Assembly: GCA_944382025.1 (NCBI GenBank)
Contig: CALWMQ010000117.1
Coordinates: 1 to 20,740, forward strand
DNA from: an uncultured Clostridia bacterium
Lineage (GTDB): Bacteria > Bacillota > Clostridia > Oscillospirales > Acutalibacteraceae
Length of the DNA: 20,740 nucleotides
Reading direction: 5' to 3'
Shown here: piece after piece, positions 7,606 through 14,045 of the stretch
Position numbering within the stretch: the stretch's first letter is position 1
How the letters are laid out: every line of letters starts with the position of its first letter
Made by a program: the position numbers and the translations under genes
The notes under the pieces: model-generated
Databases searched by the model: none
The model's input: only the letters and a program-made list of their open reading frames with translations
What the model was told of the DNA's origin: nothing

Positions 7606-7784
7606 CCCCCTGGCCGGGGGTTGAAAACGAAATGACAGTTGGGGCCTCGGGGCAGCAGCCCGTACGGCCCTCCCTGTGGGCGGATCACAGGCGGGAAAAA
7701 TCCCGCCTGTCTGCGCTTGCGCCGCTGGAAACCTACTCCCCGCGGGCGAAGAAACGAAGGAATGACGGGCGCCGGTAACGCCCG
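7606..7784 (-). repeat. Three stem-loops between binding-protein and permease genes
   Basis: Within the 234-base gap 7582-7815 are: CCCCC/GGGGG (7606-7610 with 7616-7620); a perfect 10-bp stem ACAGGCGGGA / TCCCGCCTGT (7687-7696 with 7701-7710) with a 4-base loop; and CGGGCG / CGCCCG (7766-7771 with 7779-7784). None is followed by a U-tract on the minus strand. By analogy with malE-malF gaps they may stabilise the upstream binding-protein mRNA so that it is made in excess over the permeases. Confidence 0.7.
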
Positions 7785-7815
7785 ATGCCCGCCATTTCCA
7801 ACCGTAAAAGACTCT

Positions 7816-9153
7816 TTATTTCAGGGCGCCCCGCAGAGCATCAGAGGCCTTAATGATGTCGGCCTTCCACTGCTCCACCGTCTTGTCGCCGCTGACAATG
7901 CTGTCCACAGTGCCAAACACACTCTTGGCGATATCCACGCCCTCCACCGGCTCAGTAGCAACAAAGGCTCCCATGGCGGCCTTCGCGCCATTGTCATAGA
8001 TGCTGTAGAACAGCTTCAGATCGTCGTTGACCAGGGAACTGGCGGTGGTGATGGGCTGCACCGCGCCGCCCACGCCCTTTTCGGCAAAGATCTTGGCGGC
8101 CTCATCGGAATACAGGAATGCCATGAATTTATCCGCCAGTTCCGGATTCTGGGCTTCCTTGGGGCTCCACATCTGCTCGAAAAAGGTGTAGGAATACTGA
8201 TCGCCGTCGCCTACGGCCGGGAGAGCGGTGAAGCCCCATTCAAAGCCCTCGACCCGGGGAACATCCGCCATCTCGCCCACCACCCAGGTACCGTTGGGCA
8301 TGAAGATAGCCTTGTTGTCCAAAATGAGCTGCTGGTTTTTCAGATAGTTGGAATCGTTGGCGTTGGAAACGGTGGTTTTTTCGGTGTAGGAGGCCAGCTT
8401 GGCCACGATGTCCAGCACCTGCTGGGCTTCCGCGGTATCCCAGATGCCTTCCTCATACCGGGTAACCTTGTTAAAGAAATCCACGCCGCCCACTTCGTAC
8501 ATCAGAGCGTACATAAAGGCATCAAAATAACCGGTGGTGGGATAAGTGAACAGGGCGATTCCCTCCGCCTTGGCTTTTTCACCCAGCTCCCACATCTCGT
8601 CCCAAGTCTTGGGCAGATCCCAGCCCTTGGTTTTCAGCAGGTTAGCATCGTAGAACAGGCCGCAGGGTCCATAAAACATGGGAGCCAGATACGTTTTTCC
8701 ATCAGAATAAGGGTTGGTGATGGAGGTATCCAGGAAACCAGGGATGATCTTCTCCTTCACTGTTTTACTCTCACCGGGAACGGTCATATTCAGCATATTG
8801 GACAAATCCCGCAGGCCGTCTTCCTTAATCATGGTCTCAGTCAGGGCCGCGTCCCGGCCTACTCCCAGATGCACCACATCGGGATAATTGCCGGCTTTCA
8901 TCTGAGGGCTGATCTCGTCCTCCAGGGTCTTGCTGATGGTGAGGTCCACCGTCACACCCTCGTTGGCGGCTTCAAAGGCTTTGGCGATTTCCCGCCACAT
9001 GTCGGCGCCGTAGGCGGATTCCAAAGCGGCCACCTTCAACACCTTTTTCTGGGTGCTGCCACCATTGCTGGTGCTGTCAGCAGGAGCTTTACAGCCCGCG
9101 AAAGCAGTCAGGACGAAAGCGGCTGCCAAGCCTAAGGATAATGCTTTTTTCAT
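7816..9153 (-). CDS. Sugar ABC transporter solute-binding lipoprotein (CUT1)
   Basis: 445 residues, family 1 extracellular solute-binding protein. The N-terminus MKKALSLGLAAAFVLTAFAGC is a lipoprotein signal with Cys21 as the lipidated residue (F-A-G-C, a slightly unusual lipobox), followed by a Ser/Thr/Gly-rich linker. The mature part shows the usual pattern: VDLTISKTLEDEI, YPDVVHLGVGRDA, AMPF-like region, FLYSDEAAKIFAEKGVGGAVQP. The ATG at 9153 was chosen because it starts the signal peptide and has AAGGAAGG with a 6-nt spacer; the open frame extends 25 codons further upstream without a signal. First gene of the GH112 operon. Likely captures the disaccharide that the phosphorylase cleaves. 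Confidence 0.93.
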   Translation of the reverse strand: MKKALSLGLAAAFVLTAFAGCKAPADSTSNGGSTQKKVLKVAALESAYGADMWREIAKAFEAANEGVTVDLTISKTLEDEISPQMKAGNYPDVVHLGVGRDAALTETMIKEDGLRDLSNMLNMTVPGESKTVKEKIIPGFLDTSITNPYSDGKTYLAPMFYGPCGLFYDANLLKTKGWDLPKTWDEMWELGEKAKAEGIALFTYPTTGYFDAFMYALMYEVGGVDFFNKVTRYEEGIWDTAEAQQVLDIVAKLASYTEKTTVSNANDSNYLKNQQLILDNKAIFMPNGTWVVGEMADVPRVEGFEWGFTALPAVGDGDQYSYTFFEQMWSPKEAQNPELADKFMAFLYSDEAAKIFAEKGVGGAVQPITTASSLVNDDLKLFYSIYDNGAKAAMGAFVATEPVEGVDIAKSVFGTVDSIVSGDKTVEQWKADIIKASDALRGALK

Positions 9154-9330
9154 ATGGATCCTTCCTTTCTTTCCGGCCGCCCCGTGGGAACACCCTGCCG
9201 GGTTTACGGCCCGTGTAATGAAGGACATTTACCAGTATACCTGAAAAGCAGCCGGCCGTCCTTCCTGACCGGCATCTCTTCGTGGAAAAAATGTTTGCTG
9301 TTAAGGTACCCTCTGGATCTTTACACCATC

Positions 9331-9358
9331 AGTATACCGTATTTTTCCGCAGGTTCAA
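9331..9358 (-). promoter_or_regulatory. Candidate nearer promoter of the sugar operon
   Basis: Minus strand TTGAAC (9358-9353), 16-bp spacer, TATACT (9336-9331). Start would fall near 9324, about 170 nt ahead of the binding-protein ATG. Confidence 0.45.
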
Positions 9359-9486
9359 GGGAAAAGTTGCTCACGTTTTTAGCTTTATTGCGTTTCTTGG
9401 GAAATATAGCTAAATTCATTTGACTTTCAAACTTTATTTTCGATTCAGCAGGAAAAGCGGAAAGAAAGCCATAAGGCATCCCAGCT

Positions 9487-9517
9487 ATTATATCCAGTAA
9501 TATCAAAAATATGTCAA
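9487..9517 (-). promoter_or_regulatory. Candidate farther promoter of the sugar operon
   Basis: Minus strand TTGACA (9517-9512), 19-bp spacer, TATAAT (9492-9487). Both hexamers are consensus, but the spacer is 2 bp longer than ideal, which often marks promoters needing an activator. The first AACCGGTT palindrome overlaps its -35. Confidence 0.55.
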
Positions 9518-9545
9518 CCGGTTTAGAAATCTTGCCAAACCGGTT
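9516..9545. promoter_or_regulatory. Twin AACCGGTT operators
   Basis: AACCGGTT occurs at 9516-9523 and 9538-9545, 22 bp apart start to start, i.e. on about the same face of the helix. The first overlaps the -35 of the minus promoter, the second touches the -35 of the + promoter. An even palindrome with a central CG fits LacI-family operators; being a repeated site it could also be read by the AraC-type regulator next door. Confidence 0.65.
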
Positions 9546-9560
9546 TTTACATAGTATAAT
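9532..9560 (+). promoter_or_regulatory. Promoter of the AraC-type regulator
   Basis: TTGCCA (9532-9537), 17-bp spacer, TATAAT (9555-9560). Start near 9567, leader about 88 nt. The second AACCGGTT palindrome lies directly at its -35, so the regulator gene is probably controlled together with the operon. Confidence 0.72.
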
Positions 9561-9654
9561 AAAAAAGACGCTGGCTTCCCTTCCCCCTTTTTTGATTGCG
9601 CAAGATTGTTGAAAGCCTCTGATCAACTGGCTGTACTGAAAAGGAGGTCCCGCC

Positions 9655-10503
9655 ATGAGCAACCATCGTTATTCCCTGGATCCCCACCCCGAAGACCGTA
9701 TCCAGCTGAAACTGCTGTATGTCACTTCCGCCAAGTATGAGGGTGACTGGCATTCTATCCCCCATGCCCATCATTTTTCCGAGTTCTTTTATGTGCTGGG
9801 CGGCAAGGGCCGTTTCCTGGTCAGCGGGAACACTTTTGAGGTACAGGAACACGACTTGGTGATCGTCAATCCCAACGTAGCCCATACCGAAATGTCCCTT
9901 GCCAGCAATCCTCTGGAATATATCGTCCTGGGGGTGGAAGGGATTTGCTTTGACTTTCAGCAGCCGCAGGCCGACGCCGAATACCGGCTGGTTTCCTATC
10001 GGGATCAGTCCCCAGCCATTCGTCAGGAATTCCTCTTTTATCTGCGGGCTCTCCTGGCAGAGGCTGAACGTGATCTTCCCTACCAGGAAACCATTTGCCA
10101 GGATCTGCTGGAAGTCCTGATGATTATTATGATCCGCCATACCAATTTCACCCTGTCGGTTGTCCCCTCTAAAAAAGCGAATATGGCATGCGCTCAGGCC
10201 AAACGATATATCGACCAGCATTTTCGGGAGGCCATGACCCTAGAGGATCTGGCGGAATTGGCCCATGTGAACAAATACCACTTGGTTCACACCTTTACCA
10301 ACGATTATGGCTTGTCCCCCATCCAATATCTGATCAGCCGCCGGGTAGAAGAAGCTAAAAACCTGCTGAAAACCACTGATCACTCCATTTCCGAGATCGC
10401 TAATTTTACCGGCTTTGCCTCCCAGTCCTATTTTGCCCAGACTTTTCAAAAATTTACAGGGGTCAGCCCCAGCCGCTACCGCCGTCAGGCCAAAAATGCG
10501 TAG
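9655..10503 (+). CDS. AraC-family transcriptional regulator with cupin sensor domain
   Basis: 282 residues. N-terminal cupin domain with HAHHFSEFFYVLGGKG (37-52), NTFEVQEHDLVIVNP (59-73) and NVAHTEM; C-terminal double helix-turn-helix from about 178 to 278 with DLAELAHVNKYHLVHTF and the signature region ISEIANFTGFASQSYFAQTF then KFTGVSPSRYR. The cupin presumably binds the sugar. ATG chosen from AAGGAGG with a good spacer. Transcribed divergently from the GH112/ABC operon, which strongly suggests it is that operon's local regulator, most likely an activator. Ligand unknown. Confidence 0.9.
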   Translation: MSNHRYSLDPHPEDRIQLKLLYVTSAKYEGDWHSIPHAHHFSEFFYVLGGKGRFLVSGNTFEVQEHDLVIVNPNVAHTEMSLASNPLEYIVLGVEGICFDFQQPQADAEYRLVSYRDQSPAIRQEFLFYLRALLAEAERDLPYQETICQDLLEVLMIIMIRHTNFTLSVVPSKKANMACAQAKRYIDQHFREAMTLEDLAELAHVNKYHLVHTFTNDYGLSPIQYLISRRVEEAKNLLKTTDHSISEIANFTGFASQSYFAQTFQKFTGVSPSRYRRQAKNA

Positions 10504-10516
10504 GTTTGGATTAACC

Positions 10517-11251
10517 ATGAGTTATGGGATCCAAGAGTTTCCCTTTGTAAACGATCCGGAGGTCATCGGCAAATGGGAATATTGGGATATTGTGGACCAG
10601 GCAACCGCCTTTTCCGTCTCCGCCGTCCAGTCTTCTTTCAGCGGAAGGGAATTCCGGGAAATCGTCTTTCTTCCCGGGGGAGAGCCGTACTGAATATTCG
10701 AAGGATGAACCAAGGGGACTCTCTTTACTCATTCCGGCGGTGACGCTCCTGTGATCCGCAATCCTTATACCCTGGATTCCATGGACGGAGACCTGTATAT
10801 GTTCCTTGAGATAAGGGCCGATGGGAAACCGTATACGAAGGTGCTCAAAAAGGTATCCGGCAGGTCCTACACGATACAGGAACTCCGAAAAGCCGACGAT
10901 ATTGACCGGCCGTTTCTTCCGGACAGAGAAGTAATGGGAAGCTGGAAGACGGTGGACTTTGTATCGCAAGCCGATGATTTCTCTCCCGGAAAGTCTCATG
11001 TGGAAAAGCTGTGGTTGGAGCGGGTGGATTTTTGCCCGGATGGGACCGCAGTCAGACGATACGACGGAGAGGACTGGAACGACCGATGGACGAAAGGTTG
11101 TCTGCTGGATCTGAAGAAAAGCGCGGCTTCCGCCTATTTTATCCGCCGTATAGACGGCAGGGAGTATCTGTTTCTGGAATGGAAAATGGGCAACGTCGTT
11201 TACGGCGGCCTGAAACCGGAGTTGTATGTTTTTGAAAGATTGAGATTCTAA
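10517..11251 (+). pseudogene. Interrupted gene: two-copy domain related to the C-terminal part of BlaR1-like proteins
   Basis: One continuous frame broken only by TGA at 10691-10693 and TGA at 10706-10708. It encodes two copies of a roughly 100-residue domain. Copy 1: FPFVNDPEVIGKWEYWDIV, then FLPGGEPY-stop-IFEG-stop-TKGTLF, then DLYMFLEIRADGKPY. Copy 2: RPFLPDREVMGSWKTVDFV, then RWTKGCLLDLKKSAASAY, then EYLFLEWKMG and KPELYVFERL. The paired domain is the one I know from the C-terminus of BlaR1-type and related Firmicute proteins. Both TGAs fall where Trp is expected (copy 2 has W before TKG), so two TGG to TGA changes explain the break. The start at 10517, 13 bases after the AraC stop, has no good ribosome site; the original N-terminus may be missing. 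Part of it could still be made from the GTG at 10751. Confidence 0.7.
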
Positions 11252-11300
11252 ACAGGAAAAGAGAGGACTGACAAATCGTCAGTCCTCTCTTTTCCTGTTT
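11250..11300. terminator. Bidirectional terminator, 23-bp perfect stem
   Basis: Arms at 11250-11272 and 11278-11300 are perfect inverted repeats around the loop AAATC. The A-rich/T-rich outer part (AAAAGAGAGG / CCTCTCTTTT) gives a U-tract on both strands. It begins inside the stop codon of the interrupted gene and ends 18 bases before the stop of the minus-strand gene at 11318, so it serves both converging units. Confidence 0.88.
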
Positions 11301-11317
11301 AGGGGGCCATATCCAGA

Positions 11318-11590
11318 TCAGTAGGTCACCAAAAACCGGCGGCCCTGTGTTTCCTTGAGATAGGCACCGTATATCTCTGGCTGTTCCTCCTTGAGTCGGG
11401 CAGTATCCAGCCTCTTGGCGGTATACGGAGTCCAGCGGATTTTCACCCCATCTACCGTCACTTCTTCCTGCTCTCCCAAATAGGCCTTTAACATGGATTC
11501 CGCCGCCTGAAGCCGTTCCTCTAAAGCGGCAATTTCCCTCTTGGTTTCCTGATACACTGCCAGCTGGGTCCGTATATCGGTCAGGTTCAT
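11318..11590 (-). CDS. Small protein resembling the C-terminus of YqaJ-type phage recombination nucleases
   Basis: 90 residues. Residues 1-40 form a heptad-rich helix likely to be a coiled coil (YQETKREIAALEERLQAAES). Residues 43-90 (VTVDGVKIRWTPYTAKRLD, LKEEQPEIYGAYLKETQGRR) resemble the C-terminal tail of YqaJ-family viral exonucleases, where a KVTWKxxxxxRxDxKxLKxxxPxxYxxYxKxxxxRRF pattern occurs. The nuclease core itself is absent. ATG at 11590 was chosen over 11620 because AAAGGAGG lies 9 nt upstream of it. Convergent with the interrupted gene, divergent from the ferritin-like gene. It may be a stand-alone accessory or prophage-derived protein; function unknown. Confidence 0.6.
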   Translation of the reverse strand: MNLTDIRTQLAVYQETKREIAALEERLQAAESMLKAYLGEQEEVTVDGVKIRWTPYTAKRLDTARLKEEQPEIYGAYLKETQGRRFLVTY

Positions 11591-11644
11591 AAAAACCAGC
11601 CTCCTTTCCTGTACAGCCATGTATATGAAAAAGAAGCCGGATTC

Positions 11645-11661
11645 ATGCTGAAAAGCAGCAT
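11645..11661. promoter_or_regulatory. Palindrome in a divergent gap
   Basis: ATGCTG-AAAAG-CAGCAT between the two divergent genes. It could be an operator or a leader hairpin; no clear promoter hexamers were found beside it. Confidence 0.25.
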
Positions 11662-11730
11662 AGAATGTATGGTTCGCCGCATATCCTGTATTGTTTTCCG
11701 GTGGAGATTACAATATGGGAGGCTTTCTAT

Positions 11731-12255
11731 ATGATGACCATACCCCTATCCGGGTCCACGCGTTACGCGGATGCCAGCCCTTATCCCCCTGTTCAGGTCA
11801 CAACACCCAATCCTGCCTATGCCCGCGCCATGCTCAGCAATATCGGCGGCCGCAATTCCGAAATGTCCGCAGTCAGCTTGTATGTTTATAACAGCCTGGT
11901 AACCGGCTCTTCTTTTGAGGAGGTAAGTCAAACCTTCCGGCAGCTGAATCTGGTGGAAATGCGGCATCTGGAGATTTTTGGGAAATTGGCTCTCCGGCTT
12001 GGTGCCGATCCCCGGCTATGGAGCTGGCAGAACCGCCGGCGGGTCTACTGGTCTCCTTCCTATAACCAGTATCCCCGGGAACTGAAAGCCCTGCTCACCA
12101 ACGCCATCGCCGGTGAAAAAGCTGCTATACGGAAATACCAATACCAGGCGGAAAGTATCCAGGATTCCGGGATTGTTGCCTGTCTGCAGCGGATTATCCT
12201 GGATGAGGAAAGGCATGTGGAAATCCTGACCGGCCTGGCGGAACAATACGCCTGA
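11731..12255 (+). CDS. Ferritin-like diiron protein (clostridial rubrerythrin/spore-coat-like)
   Basis: 174 residues, four-helix ferritin fold. The metal ligands expected of the fold are present: Glu44 (SEMSAVSLY), Glu76 and His79 (VEMRHLEIFG), Glu129 (GEKAAIRKYQYQ) and Glu159-x-x-His162 (DEERHVEIL). The N-terminus RYADASPYPPVQVTTPNPAYARAML is Pro-rich and typical of clostridial ferritin-like proteins of this type, some of which are associated with spore coats. It has no C-terminal rubredoxin domain. First of two adjacent ATGs chosen, with GGGAGG at 11717-11722 and an 8-nt spacer; a longer frame to 11665 contains the ribosome site. Likely role is peroxide or iron handling; spore association is only a possibility. 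Confidence 0.8.
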   Translation: MMTIPLSGSTRYADASPYPPVQVTTPNPAYARAMLSNIGGRNSEMSAVSLYVYNSLVTGSSFEEVSQTFRQLNLVEMRHLEIFGKLALRLGADPRLWSWQNRRRVYWSPSYNQYPRELKALLTNAIAGEKAAIRKYQYQAESIQDSGIVACLQRIILDEERHVEILTGLAEQYA

Positions 12256-12459
12256 CTCCGGCCCACCTGCCTATCCCTACACATGACGTTCTGCCTGGCG
12301 GTATACGGTACAGCTTTCTTTTACAGACCGGTGCGGTTCCCTTTGTCCATGGTTTTCCCCAGTCTCCTGCCCGTCAGCGGGTTCCCCCACGTCCGGGCCC
12401 TTCCCCTGACCACCCACGGCCTGCGGCGATACTGCTCCAGGCCGGATCAGTCCCACGCC

Positions 12460-12488
12460 TTGACTTTGTCCTTCCCAGGCGGTATGAT
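12460..12488 (+). promoter_or_regulatory. Promoter of the hydroxyacid dehydrogenase gene
   Basis: TTGACT (12460-12465), 17-bp spacer, TATGAT (12483-12488). The start would be near 12495, at the first base of the AAGGAGGG ribosome site, so the leader is only about 15 nt. Confidence 0.75.
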
Positions 12489-12509
12489 CGGGTCAAGGAG
12501 GGAAACCTT

Positions 12510-13475
12510 ATGAACTTTGTCGTACTGGATGGGCACGCTGTCAATCCCGGTGACCTGTCCTGGGAAGCTCTGGAAGCCCTGGGCAATGTCCGGGTATACG
12601 ACCATACCGCCCCGGAAGATACCATCAGCCATATCGGCACGGCCGATATGGTGCTGACCAACAAAACCTTGATCACCGCACGGATACTGGACGCCTGCCC
12701 TCAGATCCGGTATATCGGCGTATTGGCTACTGGCTATAACGTGGTGGATTTAGAGGCGGCGGCCCAGTGCGGCGTGGCGGTAACCAATATTCCCGCTTAT
12801 TCCACTCGTTCCGTAGCCCAGTTTACTTTTGCTCTGCTGTTGGAACTATGCCATCACATCGGAGAGCATGACCGAAGCGTTCATGCAGGCGACTGGTCCG
12901 TCTGCCCGGATTTTTGTTATTGGAATACACCGCAAATCGCTCTTGAGGGAAAAACGTTGGGAATTTATGGCTTCGGCCGGATCGGACGGGCCGTAGCCGC
13001 CATCGCCCCAGCTTTCGGTATGAAGGTACTGGCCTACAGCCGCCGTCCTGACCACCAACTGGAAAATGCCAATTTACGATTTGTTGACTTTCCATCCCTG
13101 CTGGGACAAAGTGATGTGGTATCGCTCCACTGCCCTCTTACCGCGGAAACACGCTGCCTTATCCGCCGGGACACGCTGGTTCAGATGAGGGATGGGGCCA
13201 TGCTGCTCAATACTGCCCGGGGTCCATTGATTCATGAAGCGGATTTGCGGGACGCCTTGCTCTCAGGGAAGCTGGCGGGAGCGGCGGTGGATGTGGCGGA
13301 AAATGAGCCTTTACCCCCCGACCCCCCCTTGCTGGAGGCCCCTAATTGTATTATCACTCCCCATATCGCTTGGGCCCCTTCGGATACCCGCTGTCATCTG
13401 CTGGAACTAGCGGTACACAACGTGGAGGCGTTCGCGCGCGGCGAAAGGCTGAACCGGGTGGAACCTCCCCGGTAA
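12510..13475 (+). CDS. D-2-hydroxyacid dehydrogenase (glycerate/hydroxypyruvate reductase type)
   Basis: 321 residues, formate/glycerate dehydrogenase superfamily; reversibly reduces a 2-oxoacid to the D-2-hydroxyacid in the cytoplasm. Seen: N-terminal catalytic lobe starting MNFVVLDGHAVNPGDLSWE (typical of glycerate dehydrogenase-like members), VLATGYNVVDLEAA (71-84), the Rossmann motif GFGRIG (154-159), and the catalytic triad Arg237 (NTARGPL), Glu266 (DVAENEP) and His285 (TPHIAW). After the Rossmann loop the usual acidic residue is replaced in AYSRRP (175-180) by Ser-Arg-Arg, which suggests NADP(H) rather than NAD(H). ATG has AAGGAGGG with a 7-nt spacer. It has its own promoter. Exact substrate cannot be told. 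Confidence 0.9.
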   Translation: MNFVVLDGHAVNPGDLSWEALEALGNVRVYDHTAPEDTISHIGTADMVLTNKTLITARILDACPQIRYIGVLATGYNVVDLEAAAQCGVAVTNIPAYSTRSVAQFTFALLLELCHHIGEHDRSVHAGDWSVCPDFCYWNTPQIALEGKTLGIYGFGRIGRAVAAIAPAFGMKVLAYSRRPDHQLENANLRFVDFPSLLGQSDVVSLHCPLTAETRCLIRRDTLVQMRDGAMLLNTARGPLIHEADLRDALLSGKLAGAAVDVAENEPLPPDPPLLEAPNCIITPHIAWAPSDTRCHLLELAVHNVEAFARGERLNRVEPPR

Positions 13476-13601
13476 TCCCGCGGTTCGGCAAGAAAGCACA
13501 TGGTTTAGCCAGTTCTATAGGGCCCCATTCGGATCATAAACAGGTTCATTGATCTTCTTACAACGGCGTCTTAATGGGCTGAAAAAGTTGTTTCATCAAA
13601 A

Positions 13602-13676
13602 AAGACAAGGCTTGCAAATCTCTGGTAGAATGAAATTACAACACTAATCATTCCGACAGAGATAGCAAACCATGTC
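13602..13676. repeat. Long imperfect palindrome, 75 bases
   Basis: Helices nest around one centre: AGACA (13602-13606) / TGTCT (13672-13676); TTGC (13612-13615) / GCAA (13665-13668); ATCTCTG (13618-13624) / CAGAGAT (13657-13663); GAATGA (13628-13633) / TCATTC (13648-13653); 14-base loop. Internal loops are near-symmetrical (3+3, 2+1, 5+3). Confidence 0.6.
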
Positions 13677-13760
13677 TGAAAAATGGTACTATTAAAATGT
13701 AAAATTCATCAAAGGGCAGTTCAAATGGTTGATTTAAGGCAGTATTACAGAAGCTTTCCA

Positions 13761-13870
13761 AATGGAGTTTTTGACATCAGGCTAATCCATACACGCTGTG
13801 CCGTGTAGCTGGTGCCTGATAGGACAACTTAAAATATGAAGCATCCGGCCCTCTTAAAGGAAACTCCATT
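13761..13870. repeat. 110-base element with terminal inverted repeats and nested helices
   Basis: AATGGAGTTT (13761-13770) and AAACTCCATT (13861-13870) are a perfect 10-bp inverted repeat. Inside are ATCAGGC (13776-13782) / GCCTGAT (13814-13820) and TACACG (13790-13795) / CGTGTA (13802-13807) with loop CTGTGC. The 3' side has a 40-base unpaired stretch. It could be a structured RNA or a small non-autonomous mobile element; no known class recognised. Confidence 0.55.
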
Positions 13871-14045
13871 GCCAGCCAGCTGCACTCAAGCAAGAAAATA
13901 GCAAACTAATTTGCGCGAAATGATTGCTCCTACCGACTATTGAACTATAGCCCTATGATACATACATCCGGGGTAAATCGCGGCTCACACTTTTTGGCAC
14001 CATCAGCGTGATGGATGATCGATCGTATCCTCCCAAAGTTAGATC

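Larger units (their letters stand above)
9154..9654. promoter_or_regulatory. 501-base divergent regulatory region
   Basis: No gene seen. It separates the minus-strand sugar operon from the + strand AraC-type regulator and holds two minus promoters, one + promoter and two identical palindromic operators, listed separately. The operon leader is at least 170 nt (from the nearer promoter) or about 325 nt (from the farther one). Confidence 0.75.
13476..14045. other. 570-base convergent gap with structured DNA, no gene
   Basis: Lies downstream of two converging genes, AT-rich compared with its surroundings. No open frame with a ribosome site was recognised. It holds two large inverted-repeat structures (listed separately) and smaller hairpins such as GCAAA-CTAA-TTTGC near 13900-13915 and CCATCA-GCG-TGATGG near 14003-14017. 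No clear U-tract terminator was seen for either neighbour. Confidence 0.6.

Noticed and set aside
7639..9135. Long open frame of 498 codons on the + strand
   Set aside because: It is antisense to the solute-binding protein gene, has no ribosome site or family motif, and its composition (His-, Gly- and Gln-rich) is typical of a mirrored coding frame.
10691..10708. TGA read as Trp or selenocysteine
   Set aside because: Other genes in the window use TGA as stop and TGG for Trp, and no selenocysteine insertion hairpin or selenoprotein family is apparent; decay is simpler.
12283..12513. 76-codon open frame on the + strand
   Set aside because: Runs through the promoter and ribosome site of the dehydrogenase gene and has no family features.
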